Source: Hyalella azteca (Eukaryota > Arthropoda > Malacostraca > Amphipoda > Hyalellidae). From it: a stretch of 64,000 bases of DNA. The stretch is from assembly GCF_000764305.2 (NCBI RefSeq), contig NW_025944763.1, forward strand, positions 186,001 through 250,000, given 5' to 3'. Below are positions 48,091 through 58,785 of the stretch, piece after piece. The notes under the pieces are model-generated. The model saw only the letters and a list, made by a program, of their open reading frames with translations. It was not told where the DNA came from and ran no database searches. A program made the translations under genes and the position numbers. Positions within the stretch are counted from its first letter, which is position 1; each line of letters begins with the position of its first letter.

Positions 48091-49572
48091 TTCTATTATT
48101 AAGTTTTTGGGTAATTCGCACCTTTCCGATGGATTGAATATACCTCAAGTTAGGGACGCATATAGCCTTTTTAAGCGCATTGTACAATGCATGATTGGAG
48201 ATACTCTGATGATGCACCACGGTAAAAATCTATAAGAAGCCCAAGAGTAATGACACTCGCTAACAACAGCGAAGAGTTAGGAAGCTGGCTAGGCTTCCAA
48301 ACTCTTCATGATATGATCACTGCAAGACCTAGCATTGATGGGCCGTCTTAGTTAGTCGCTGGTGACTTAGTTTACAGTGGATTATTCCGTTGCTGCAACA
48401 AGTTTACTGGAAAGTAACACGGAAAAAGATGAAATTTATAAGATCTCTTGAGGTAAGAAATCATTTTTCAATGTACAAACGTGTTCATTCTCTATTGACA
48501 TACGTATATGCGACAGAAACCGGTATTACAGTCCTTCTCAACTTTGAACATCATCATAACAGTCCTTACAGCCTCTATAAAAATATAATTTCTATGGGAC
48601 AACCGTAGAGCACAATACGAGGCCTACTCTAAGAATGTGTAGTCGATTCCCCTTCCCCGATTCCCCTTCTGTCTACAATAAAACAATTTCATTTAATAAC
48701 CCAATTAGTTTTCCACACAAAGTAGTTTTCAGCTTTTACAAGAGCAAAGCATTTAAGTTTGTGTTTCTACATAAATTCGAAGTTGTGTCCCATCTTAATT
48801 ACACTTCTACCAAAGACGTTGTCCATGGATGCATTAACCGTCCTTTATGCTACTCGTATCTTGAGGTCTGCATGGCAACTACAGCAACCAATAATAGGCA
48901 GCTAGAGGGCTATGTAATGAATTTGGATACTTTGGAAACTCTGTGACTCATTAAGATCTCACAAACCTTACTCGTGATTGACATTATCACTTCAGCGGTG
49001 TCATCAGTCCAAATCTTTAAACACAACAAGACGCCTTGATATCAGTCATTAATATTGATTACGATAGTAGAACTAGCTAATTCGCCCACAGAAATAATTT
49101 AGTACCATAATGTCGAGATACTTGCTATTTTGTCATAACAACAAATTCCCTACAACCATCGAACTATCAATTGACAATTACGCACTCAAAAAACGTTCAA
49201 AAGTTTCTGTTGCAAAGCTCCAAACTAACAAACAATTTAATAGGCAACTAAGCCAAAGCCAATAAACATTTACTATACTATATAGTATGCGAACTCGATG
49301 TTGCTCCGGACAGAGCTCCTGAGACTTTCGCACCCCGGTACGGCCCAAATCCTGTTAATAATTGCCAACTAATTATTATTTTAAACGCAACTTTGAAATG
49401 CAAAATCAAAAACAAAATGAAATTTGGTATTCCAACTAAGTTTAAAGTTTGTTGGTAATGTATATCAATATTTATTAAAATGAAAGTCTAGATCAAGATA
49501 ATATCCTGATACGCTATGTATGGTGGATGCAAAGTCGAACCTACCCTACATAATTCCGATACCTACCTACCG
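48091..49572. other. Mostly non-coding
   Basis: Holds a 103-codon ATG ORF on the plus strand (48635-48946) whose Phe/Asn/Ser/Lys-rich composition fits AT-rich chance, and a 72-codon frame at 48390-48608. No motif, membrane segment or splice site supports either. Confidence 0.35.
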
Positions 49573-49617
49573 ATAATTTAGTAACTCCCATTATATTTCA
49601 GCTTATCTTTATTTCGG
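49573..49617 (+). repeat. 45-bp direct repeat, copy 2
   Basis: Exact copy of 48046-48090, followed by two further partial units (cttatatttatttc, agtttatctttatc), so the end of the word has been tandemly extended here. Confidence 0.9.
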
Positions 49618-49700
49618 CTTATATTTATTTCAGTTTATCTTTATCCTAATTCCGATACCATGCAAAAAAACGTTTACTGAAACAAAACTATTCTATTCTA

Positions 49701-49732
49701 GCAAGTTAGCCCGGCGTTGCCCCGGCTCGATA
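49701..49732. other. GC-rich motif in AT-rich DNA
   Basis: gcaagttagcccggcgttgc continues as cccggctcga. I associate GC-rich words of the form gcccggcgttgcccgg with the ends of some eukaryotic transposable elements, but no element boundaries could be drawn here. Confidence 0.25.
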
Positions 49733-50030
49733 ATTCTGGCGATTTTGTAATTCTATTATCCCAAATAACGTCCTTCCCGTAATCCCTAAATCCGTTAGTA
49801 ATGCTAACACTTATGTATTCTAATAACATTAAATAACATTAAGTTCTCTTCAAACCCACATTTTACATAGAAATGCGACGCCAGTTTTACTCTATAGTCA
49901 AATACCTATGTAACATACAATTTTTGAGTCGTTTAAATTGTATTTATGTTTACCGATTGCCAAATTATATCCCGTCACGAATCAAGAATCGTGGATTCCC
50001 TCGATACAAACAAAACCACCAACTTTGACA

Positions 50031-50051
50031 AATATATATATATATATATAA
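50031..50051. repeat. (ta)n microsatellite
   Basis: About ten uninterrupted TA units followed by atgtatatacatg. Confidence 0.95.
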
Positions 50052-51008
50052 TGTATATACATGTCAATGATGTCATGTTAACTAATAAATGTTCTGAAAA
50101 TAAATTGTGGACGACCACGATCACATTTCAGTTAAAATGCGTCCACGAGTTAAAATGCTATCGTCAGCAAATTCTTCAACCAAAAAATTTTCACTATTAA
50201 TGTGGGGTTGCCACTTGCCCTAGCTTGGGGCACGAGAGAATCACCTCTAATCTATGCCACTCGGTCACGTTTATCAAGTTACGTAGTACAAGTTTGCTTC
50301 GACGGCTGTAAAAAAATGAAAGTCTTGATGCGTAATTAGCTGTTTCCAACGTTACTGATGATTTTTAAAAACTATCACAATAGAAATTCAATGATTGATG
50401 TGATTCAGCCCAATTATGCAAGCCATATTATTCGATTTTTCTCAGCCTCATTGTCATTCATCTATGAAATTCGTCATCTTAACTCTCTTTTGTATACGAA
50501 TGATAGCTTGTAGTATTTCATGCATTACAACACGAGTGATGATGAAATAAAGAACGAAAAGAAATAAAGATTAATATACTGTACGTGCATTAATATAGCT
50601 ACGTAATGCACTAGGCCGTAGTGTAGACGAAGCATGACGGCCCCGTAGCGTAAGGCGTGAACTGAGTATTGCAATGAAGGTGGGAAACGATACAGGTGCA
50701 AAGCTGAAATAAGCCAATAAGATAAATTATCTTTAAAATTAATTAATAGTCGAGAGCCTATATGAAAATGTATGTTACGAAAAGACTTATAACATCAGAA
50801 TCAGATGCGGTGCTTGAGAGCGCACGCCGCACAACAAATAGATTGCTTGTGAGCACTGACTGCAGTTCGCTGCCGCGAGTCTGAGAAGTGCAGTTCCCTC
50901 TATCGGCATGTGCTACTACTAATTTGGGAAAAAAAACTAACCTAATCTTCCCACGAACAAAACACACAACAAACTATCAAGAAAGGGAGATATTATAGAT
51001 CTACTCAC
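50052..51008. other. Non-coding; right end intronic if the 51009 donor is real
   Basis: AT-rich, with a small GC-richer zone at 50800-50900 that has only a 69-codon minus frame. No gene supportable. Confidence 0.4.
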
Positions 51009-51349
51009 GTGCGGAGCAGGCTGTTGTGCGGGACCGAGCAGGGCACGCACACTCACTGTGACACCAACAACCACACTAACCGTCAAACGGCTGCTGCTGC
51101 ACACCACTGAGCCAACACCTCGCAAGCACAGGCGACTTCGTCCTACTGCATCTTCTTCTGTTCTTCCCCAACCGTTTACTTCTTACTCACACGCCTTCCA
51201 TTCGCTATCTTTTAGTTCAGCTCACATACCAATGATTTGTAAAGCAGCTCGCGTGCTAGAAAATATGCGACGGTCTTCAACACAGGATTCAAGGTCTTCG
51301 AGTAACCGCAAACGTCAGATGGCGACCGGTAAGAGTAAGCTGCGCAACT
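51009..51349 (-). promoter_or_regulatory. Candidate TSS and 5' non-coding exon with GTGAGT donor
   Basis: This GC-richer islet in AT-rich DNA has, on the minus strand, a TCAGT initiator word (A+1 at 51349) and a strong-looking donor CGCAC|GTGAGT with its GT at 51008-51007. A second GTGAGT lies at about 51056. The frame through the 3' half encodes a Val-rich run like a signal peptide core (LTVSVVVGVTVSVRALLGPA) but has no ATG back to its stop, so an untranslated first exon is the safer reading. It would fit as the start of a long minus-strand gene such as the one ending near 8605, but that link is inference. Confidence 0.35.
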
Positions 51350-51909
51350 GACTGTTGAACGGGAACGTTGAATTTCAAATTTCTGTCGATTTCATTTTAG
51401 CTTGAAGTTTATTGCATGCAACAGTTTTGCACTCATTTTGAAATGAAAGATTAGGCAATAAAATAATGCACATAGCTAAAAATCGACACAATACGACATT
51501 TGCAGAGACTTTCCATGCAATTAGTATCTTGTTAAGTAACGATATTATTAAAACGATTCAACTGCGAATTGAGTCCTTTCAATGTTTTTAGCTAAACTGC
51601 ACCCTCGGTTTTTGATCCGAATGGAATAAATTGGGATGGAATTAATAAGAGAAAAAATATTAAAGTAAATAAAACCAAGGAAGTCGGTTCAATTACATTC
51701 TTTTCATGCACAAATAAATTCATGCATAAGTAAAGAAAATAACGCTGGATTTTGTGTGAAATTTTTTAGTCTGCTGCACGTATCCGAAATATGAGCTGAG
51801 CTTCAAACAAGTGGCACTGACCCAACCTTCTCACTGGTAATTTTTCTGAGCTCGCTATCGTTCAGTCGAATGAATGAAGCTCCGCAAGTCCTCCATTATT
51901 GTACCATAA
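51350..51909. other. Non-coding stretch
   Basis: AT-rich, no ORF of note. Would be upstream DNA if the initiator at 51349 is real. Confidence 0.4.
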
Positions 51910-52050
51910 TTAGCCATCAGAAGCATCAAACATCAATGAAATATCGCTTAGAACTTTCTGAAGAGCTTTAGCGATCTTATGAAGTTTCTCGAGATCAGTT
52001 ACACAGTTAATGGCCATTACAAATAGATCATAATTGCAAGGAGAACGAAC
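51910..52050 (-). CDS. Candidate terminal exon with amphipathic helix
   Basis: On the minus strand a pyrimidine-rich tract (gccaccctcccgccgatcag) forms a good acceptor ending at 52051. The exon would then read 46 residues in phase 0 from GTT to TAA, with a helix-forming stretch TDLEKLHKIAKALQKVLSDI at residues 18-37. The composition is clearly protein-like. The frame also extends 51 codons upstream without an ATG. A second coding-like minus frame lies just upstream at 52182-52376. No family recognised. Confidence 0.4.
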   Translation of the reverse strand, partial: VRSPCNYDLFVMAINCVTDLEKLHKIAKALQKVLSDISLMFDASDG

Positions 52051-52181
52051 CTGATCGGCGGGAGGGTGGCAATGTGTTTGGAGACAGACGCTTGTAAGTC
52101 GGTCTTGGCTGTAGCGCACGGTAGCAATATAGGTACAAAATTGGTGGCTGTAAACTATGATGGTACGAAATATCCAGAAAG

Positions 52182-52376
52182 TTACGGCCTCATGGCTAGC
52201 CAAACTGGCAATAGAGACTTATCTCCAATTATTCGTCTATAATACTGCAGATACGAAGCAAGTTTTGCGATGTTGATGGCGCCACGAAATTCTAGGTTCT
52301 TGCAAAATAAAAACTCCATGAGGAAAACGAGGCTTTGTCTCGTCTCGGCAAGGATGGTACTGTTCTGCACGATCAC
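52182..52376 (-). pseudogene. Coding-like minus-strand frame, shifted relative to 51910-52203
   Basis: Open for 64 codons, protein-like composition in its second half (GAINIAKLASYLQYYRRIIG near residues 32-51). It ends at a TGA in the reading shift into the 51910-52203 frame, so the pair could be one coding sequence broken by a frameshift, or two exons, although no good donor separates them (only a weak GTAACT at about 52183). No motif recognised. Confidence 0.25.
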
Positions 52377-52387
52377 GTCTATGAATC

Positions 52388-52612
52388 GTGGATGAAATAT
52401 TCGAGTGCTTTTCCTCTAGTTTAAATGAAATAAAAGCATGGAGGGGTTTTCGCGTCAAAATATTTTTGGAAGACAAAAATATTGATGCTCAATGGTGTTC
52501 GTTTCTAAATGAAACGACAATCGGAAACAAAAAATTTACCATTCGATACGAAACATTTATTAAGTATTTTGCAACGACAGAGCTGTCCCTTTATCGTTGG
52601 AATGCTGGTTAA
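52388..52612 (+). CDS. Coding-like 74-codon plus frame without ATG
   Basis: Begins after a TGA and ends at TAA 52610-52612. The peptide has balanced composition (GFRVKIFLEDKNIDAQWCSF near residues 20-39). No ATG, no motif. It abuts the opposite-strand frames at 51910-52376, so the whole 0.7-kb block may be a decayed mobile element or gene remnant. Confidence 0.2.
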   Translation: MDEIFECFSSSLNEIKAWRGFRVKIFLEDKNIDAQWCSFLNETTIGNKKFTIRYETFIKYFATTELSLYRWNAG

Positions 52613-54519
52613 GAGAGAAGAAAATTCACTAGTCGAACATAAAAGTAATTTTGATATTTTTTGTGTGTATAAGAAATTAATTTAATCGGCAAGAAGCTTC
52701 GTTTTGCAGTAAATCGCTGCAGTAGCATAAATGACCTGGTAAACCATGTTGAATTTTGATGGTGGGTCACATAATTTCGCTCGGTTATTCCTGCACTTTT
52801 CGATCCTTGTCAAACGCAGGTGTATTCAATGGAGGACGGTGTATGACTATCAATTATTGGTCCATCCAACATTCCGAAATTCCTCAATCATTGCGATGGA
52901 AGTCTGTTCCAAATCTACTATTGTTCGTCTTAACCACAAAAGAAAATTTATTCCATTTAAACAAGTACACGTGTCAGAATTATCAGGCTTGTCGCAGCTG
53001 AAAGACTTCACGGCACTGCCATGTAAAGGTCAGAGAAATGCTCCCAGCGAACTTTGAGGCAGTTAAGAACTAAGTATAAGGAGCGATCATGAGCTCGGCA
53101 TGTCGAGTCGAGGCTGTAAAAAAATCTTATTCTGGTCGACTACTTGGTCAACTGTATATGTGTACCGTCGTTATAGCATGAGCTACCAATTGAAACCTGG
53201 ACGGGCATGCCATGATGGCTGATAAATCACTTGCCTCCTCTAGGATTGTTATTTTCTTCCACATCTGCCCCATCATCATTGTCACTATTTGCTGCCATCA
53301 AAATCCCGTTCATGAGTTACCGGCCATAACTGATGACATTTAATGGCCTCTAAATCCAGTCGCATGGCTTGTAAGTCGTTTGCTTTCGGTCATATTAATC
53401 TCAACGCAAAATTACTCTATGGGAATGGGTTTACGTTACGAGCACAAGTACTTTTTATATGCGTTATGGGCACACGAGTTCGATACGTTCATTAAGCGGA
53501 GAACTTAAGCGTGTTCGGCTGGGCGACGGATATCAACCTGACGCTTTATGTGCATCCCGCTCCTGGCTGACGTCATTACTCCTCAAACTAAGGACTTTGA
53601 TTGCTTATTAAGGTCGTTCAATTTAAAGATAGCATCAGAAAAGTTCATTCGGGCGACTGGAGCTTTCACTTGGAACATTTGACTTATAAGTGGCAGTTGT
53701 TTTATTAAATTATTTGGCAAGGATAGCCTGAAGTTTCAGTCATGACCAACAAATCATTAAACAGTTGATGGACATGAGCTCTATAATCTCTGAAACTGCT
53801 GACCATGGGATTGTGGGAATCGGTTCAAAACCAATCATGCTTTGATAATGTATCATGACAATGTATCATGCTTTGATAAACTTTACCGCATTTTCCCTTT
53901 GGTTTTGTATTGAAAAAAATTTCTCAAAGGAGACACAACGGTGAATAGAACAACCAAATTCTGAAATATTACACATTTCAGCTCATAAATACAAAGTTTT
54001 TATGCTTCCACGAAATCGCATCGGCTACAAGCACCTACACCACCAATCTATAATTCGTCTCACAAGTTATTGAGATCCAATCTAAATAACCAAATTCCGA
54101 TCTGTTAGTGCCAAAAATGGGCATACTGATATTTTAACACTCAAATTTTATTTCAATTTTCAGTTCGCATTCTAGACTGTTGTTAAAGGTGACTTGATTT
54201 TCATCCACTGATGAAAAAAATTGTGTAAAGAACACAATAATATCACAAAAAGATGATCTATGAAAAGCTTTTGATGGACAAATTTTGATTTAACTCTGTT
54301 CGGTTTTCACCCTTCTCATTTTAAGATTTGTTTCTAGATTGCGAAATTTTCACTTTTTTCTCTGGGCATTTTATGGCTTAGCTCAATGTCTGTGGAAATT
54401 AAATTCCTCTAATATTTATTTGAAAAATGAATGACATTTTTGAAACGTCATAGTCTAATTCGATATAACCGAACGAGCATCCAGCCTCGAAAGTCAGTTA
54501 CACTGCGAGCGTAATAAGT
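52613..54519. other. Non-coding stretch
   Basis: AT-rich. Plus ORFs at 52746-53057 (103 codons, ATG) and 52756-53001 overlap in different frames and show no motif. Nothing else. Confidence 0.4.
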
Positions 54520-54854
54520 CAGTGATGAATTAAAATTGTGCCTGCGGGATACGTACCACTAGTGGCACGCAAGGGCTGTTTCACGAACGATCATCATTAA
54601 GTTATTTTTATTTCATCAAAATATGTAATCCTGTTGCTTGCCATTACATTTGTGTGCGGTGTATCGGTAATAGGCAACAACACATCAACTTAACTCGCTA
54701 TTCATAAACGAACTTAGTATGATAAAATGTAACTAATAGTACAGTATGGCTATTCATATGTAGTGCTAGTGATACTCGGTGGTACCAAGTTTCATGCGAT
54801 GACGGTACGGCACCTCCAAGTGGTACTCGATAACGAAAAGTTTGGGACCCACTG
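54520..54854. mobile_element. Probable hAT-type non-autonomous element
   Basis: The right end, read on the minus strand, starts CAGTGGGTCCCAAACTTTTC, very close to the CAGTGGTTCCCAAACTTTTT-type terminus of many hAT elements. Near the left end the motif gatacgtaccactagtggca resembles the subterminal TACCACTAGTGGTACGC motif of the same group, and CAGTG occurs at 54520-54524. The left terminus is poorly conserved beyond CAGTG and I could not match an 8-bp target duplication, so the left boundary is tentative. No transposase frame; the minus 61-codon ORF at 54698-54883 is incidental. Confidence 0.5.
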
Positions 54855-55688
54855 CCCAACGCCATCTGGTGGAATCTGAGCAAGACTCGACGCTTTTGGG
54901 TTCACCCGTCGTCTTCGGGAAACCATTGAGAGTTTGCATATATCCAAAATTATTAATACGGCCACTTGCGAACCACGGTAGGCCAGTAAGGAAGACTAGG
55001 TAGACGCTGCAATTCGCGTCAGTTACGCCAACAAGTTCAAAGTACGAGTGTCAGAGATGTAGATGTTCACTTCATAAACCCGTGAACTGAAAAACCATGT
55101 TTCATTACGAAATATCAACGCAGCGACTGTTATTATGAAATATATTGGGGATAACGAAGTTATTGAGTATGTACTTCTGAAATAACACGGTCACCAGGAA
55201 TAATGACACGATCGGTTCTAGAACAAACAATTTCACATGGCAGATCAGGTTTAATCATTTAGGCCATTTAGGGTGTGCATGGCTTTAAAAAAATTGAAGC
55301 ATATGGCTAGTGCATTCTGATCGATTTAAATCAGTTATAAATCACTTTATGGAAAAATGCATCACATGTATTTTGAAACGTGGGTTTCCTACATCATATT
55401 CTTATCAATTAAAGCAATTTAGAAGTTGTGAAATTTTGAGGAATCATGTAGCTGCTGGAATCAACGGTTGCATTCAGCGCAGGTTTAAAGCAGGTTTAGC
55501 GCAGGTTTAGAGCCCATGCTGTAACCCATGCTAGCCCTCACGCTTTTTTGTCGGCCGGTCTGCAACAATCCGAATACAGAAAGGGCACCAGTTTATTGAC
55601 AGTCATATGGTGATTGAACACTGCTCGTTCAGAATCTTTAAGATATTTTTGAATTTGCATGGGTATCTTTAGCAACAATACTTATGCT
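54855..55688. other. Non-coding stretch
   Basis: Includes a 66-codon ATG frame at 55310-55510 ending in a small tandem word (gcgcaggtttaaagcaggtttagcgcaggtttag). No motif. Nothing supportable. Confidence 0.35.
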
Positions 55689-55745
55689 TGAACATGTGAA
55701 AATTGACCAATAAATAGGATACATATCAATATATAAGATATCGAT
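55689..55745 (+). repeat. Direct repeat, copy 1 (about 45 bp shared)
   Basis: ttgaacatgtgaaaattgac, then 12 extra bases, then catatcaatatataagatat cgat. Matches 56774-56817 with two substitutions and the 12-base difference. Confidence 0.75.
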
Positions 55746-56773
55746 GTCCTGAAGAGCTGCAAATGTTGATTTGAAGATATTCTTCAAAACATTATTTAAC
55801 TTGCAAGATTCGTGAGCAATGGGTATAAATAAGTTCTCGACTTTTTCTAATGGTAATATTAATGCTTGTAAATCCGTACTAGCGGAATTAATTTGATTTA
55901 AAATTGTTTCAGCTAGTAATTGTTTTCTACGAAGAAATCAATTTTTGTTTTGATGACCGACTATTATATTTTTTACTGCCGAGGCTGCATTCGAATCAGT
56001 TAAAATTTGAAATTTGTTGTGAAAAGAAATCATAATAAATGGCTAGCAAATTCAGAGCAGGAGCTGAAGGAACAAAATGGAACGATAATACAGATCCAGC
56101 CGTAAAACTGATTAAAGTTTGCGGGCTTTAGAGTTTGATCAAATAATTATTTCAGAAAGAGCAGAACTCCAAATCGTATATAATTCATTCAATGTCTGAT
56201 AATTGAAGAATTGCAAATTATCGATACTTCCAACTACGCAAACTCAATTTACTACCTTATTAATCGGTGACACGATAAATTTTAACTGAAATTTAACATG
56301 CCGCCTATAAATTTACGATACCTATTTTATTTCTGAATGAGAAGTATATCGTAAACATAATTTATGCTATACCATCAAGAAAAATTGAATCTTATTACCA
56401 ATACATTTAATTTACAACGTTATTTTAAAATCAGAGAATTCCAGCTGTAATTGTCGTACACATTCTTTTTTAACAAGATATAAGCAGAAAATGTAGCAAG
56501 TTCCTTGTCCGGAAGTGACGATTGGAATAAATTTAGAATAACAAACTGGCACATAACACGTGATTATATAGAGACTACACAAAAACAGAGTGTAAACCTT
56601 TCAACACCGATCACAAAATAATCTGAAGTTTATTCGTTGACATTGTGCGTCGCATTGCTAATGCTGAATTATTGGTTGGGCGTATCTTATTATGGTGATT
56701 GCGGTGCCTCCCTCAATCAGACCTTCATGCTCATCTTTACCGCTGTCCTGGAGCACCATTTAGCATTTACCGT
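55746..56773. other. Non-coding stretch between direct repeats
   Basis: AT-rich, no ORF of 60 codons. Nothing like a retroelement protein was seen between the two repeat copies. Confidence 0.4.
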
Positions 56774-56817
56774 TTGAACATTTGAAAATTAACCATATCA
56801 ATATATAAGATATCGAT
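56774..56817 (+). repeat. Direct repeat, copy 2
   Basis: Matches the 55689-55745 copy without the 12-base insertion. Followed directly by a gaggggggcc word with no counterpart at copy 1. Confidence 0.75.
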
Positions 56818-58056
56818 CGAGGGGGGCCTCATCCTTGGCTAAAATTTATAAATCTTCCACTATAAGATATAATTAAAAATATTCAGTTTATTAAGTGTCG
56901 TTTTACGTAACCTTCGATCCTTAGAAGGAAAATCAGCAAAAAAGTTTCTGAAAATAACATAGGTTTTACGTTCGATACGTCAACAATTCATTGTTTTTTT
57001 ACATAATAAACCATTGCATCACTGACTGACTGCTGTGAATTCCGCCTGACGTATTTGCAATTTCTGCAATTTTCAAACTTGGGTGTTTGATGTTTTGACA
57101 AATAAATAACTACAGACAAAAGTTGTTCTGAAAATATGAAGCTGTATCCTAACCCTATATTCTTTTAAGCAATCAAGTCAATTAAGTACTCATAATAACA
57201 GATTATAGCTTGCTTTATAAATTTTTGTTTTCCAAAATTTTGACAGACAATTTTTGGATTATATCACGATCATCACCTTATAATGAGTGAGGTTTGATTT
57301 CTTTGTTCTTAATTGGAGACCACGACCATATACGAGCTCATTCATCCTCCACAATTCACATGAAAAAAATGGTGCGTGAAAAACGAGGAGTATTGATAAA
57401 AATTGCAATTCAAGGTCGTTATCCTCGACTGCTTGCTAATGTGCAACATAAACATGGGCTGTCGACACGCACGACATGATGCGTAGCTCTTGAGCAACTG
57501 CGTAACTGCGTCGTTGAATAATTCAAGCTACGACAGAAACGATGCTGCCTACCAGTGGCATTAATTCCATCCAGTTTTTTAATGTAAAGAAAATGTTGTA
57601 TTGTATTGGATCCAGAATATGTATAAATCTGATTGGAATGCAGAAGAATTTTCATAAAATACAACTAATGTAAAGTAACCAAAATATTGCGCTGATATTT
57701 GTATTAGCTGTAATTGCGTTAAACATAAATAAAAAGAACACAGCACCTGCACTCAAAGTTCGATTATAGCACACCGTATTATTGTTGTTTTAGATTGAGC
57801 GTGCATGGTGTCACACTTATTTCAGATCTAACCTTGGATCGATCGTATTTTAATGTGACAGCATATATGATTTGATTGACACTGCTATTATGCATTTATC
57901 CTCCCACAACGTTTAACACATCTTCAGTAAGAAATAAAATTGAGAAACTTTCTGGATATTTTCGCCCTCTTCGTCATAGTTCAAAAGTTATATCATTAAG
58001 CTTTAATTATTTGTGTGTTATTAAACTTTGAAATGAATCTAAGATATGATATTCTT
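56818..58056. other. Non-coding stretch
   Basis: AT-rich with opposing 61-81-codon ORFs around 57294-57664 that show no motif. Confidence 0.45.
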
Positions 58057-58198
58057 AGCGCACTTTCTCATTTATGGAAAAAAGTGCACTATTGTGCTCG
58101 CCATGTCCGTCTGTCCGTCCGTGACTTCACGTTTTCGTTGACGAGAAAATGCGCTCTCTGTCACTCACTGCAGTGAGTACTGAGTTTTATTTTTTTTT
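58057..58198 (+). repeat. Dispersed repeat family, copy C
   Basis: Same orientation as copy B: agcgcactttctcatttatg, gaaaaaagtgcactattgtg, ctcgccatgtccgtctgtcc, gtccgtgacttcacgttttc, gttgacgagaaaatgcgctc, tctgtc, then the palindrome actcactgcagtgagt at 58163-58178, then actgag and a T-run. Its central pyrimidine tract is shorter than in A and B. The 61-codon ORF starting at 58149 is repeat-derived. Confidence 0.85.
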
Positions 58199-58598
58199 CA
58201 AGCACAGGGCGACTACAGAAAGTTTTCGAGGAGAAGAGGTTTCCGCATCCCTTGAAATTCTTGGTCGATCGTATTTCAGCAGTCGCAAATTTTACTGCAA
58301 TCAAGTAAACACTGCATCATCATTTTTGGGCTAAATTTGAAAAGTAATGAAATTACTACACGCATTTTAAAAAGATTATCAATACTTCTCTTATAAGTCT
58401 TTTAGCAATTATGGAAAAGATTGGCAATAATGAACCAGTTTCCGGTACCAAACACTCACTGAACAAAGCAACTATTTATCCGCGTACAAGAAAGAAATAA
58501 CGAAAATTAAAGATGATAGAAAATCGTTTATTGTTGTCATGTGGATGCTTTCTCTTACAATACGGCAAATCAATAGAATGTATCAATAATCAATAGTC
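58199..58598. other. Non-coding stretch
   Basis: No gene. Contains the first copy of a 17-base word (atacggcaaatcaatag, 58560-58576) that recurs at 58741-58757. Confidence 0.45.
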
Positions 58599-58720
58599 AA
58601 TATAATAATAAAATATAATGTAATATATTATAATATAATTTAATGTAATATAATATAATGATAGAATAATGAAGGAATATAAAATAATATAATATAAGTA
58701 ATATAATAATATAATAGCCA
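58599..58720. repeat. Low-complexity (taatataa)n tract
   Basis: A run built from ataatataa, atgtaatataat and similar words. It gives a 74-codon Ile/Tyr/Leu-rich minus ORF that I regard as an artefact. Confidence 0.9.
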
Positions 58721-58762
58721 AAAATCATTAGTCGATATACATACGGCAAATCAATAGTAATA

Positions 58763-58785
58763 GCCACTTGCATTATGCAAGTGGC
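58763..58785. repeat. Perfect 10-bp hairpin
   Basis: gccacttgca and tgcaagtggc flank a tta loop. It directly follows the second copy of the 17-base direct repeat. Might be a terminator-like or cruciform-prone site; no function assigned. Confidence 0.7.

Noticed and set aside
48635..48946. 103-codon ATG ORF
   Set aside because: Phe/Asn/Ser/Lys-rich composition typical of random AT-rich frames; no motif or supporting context.
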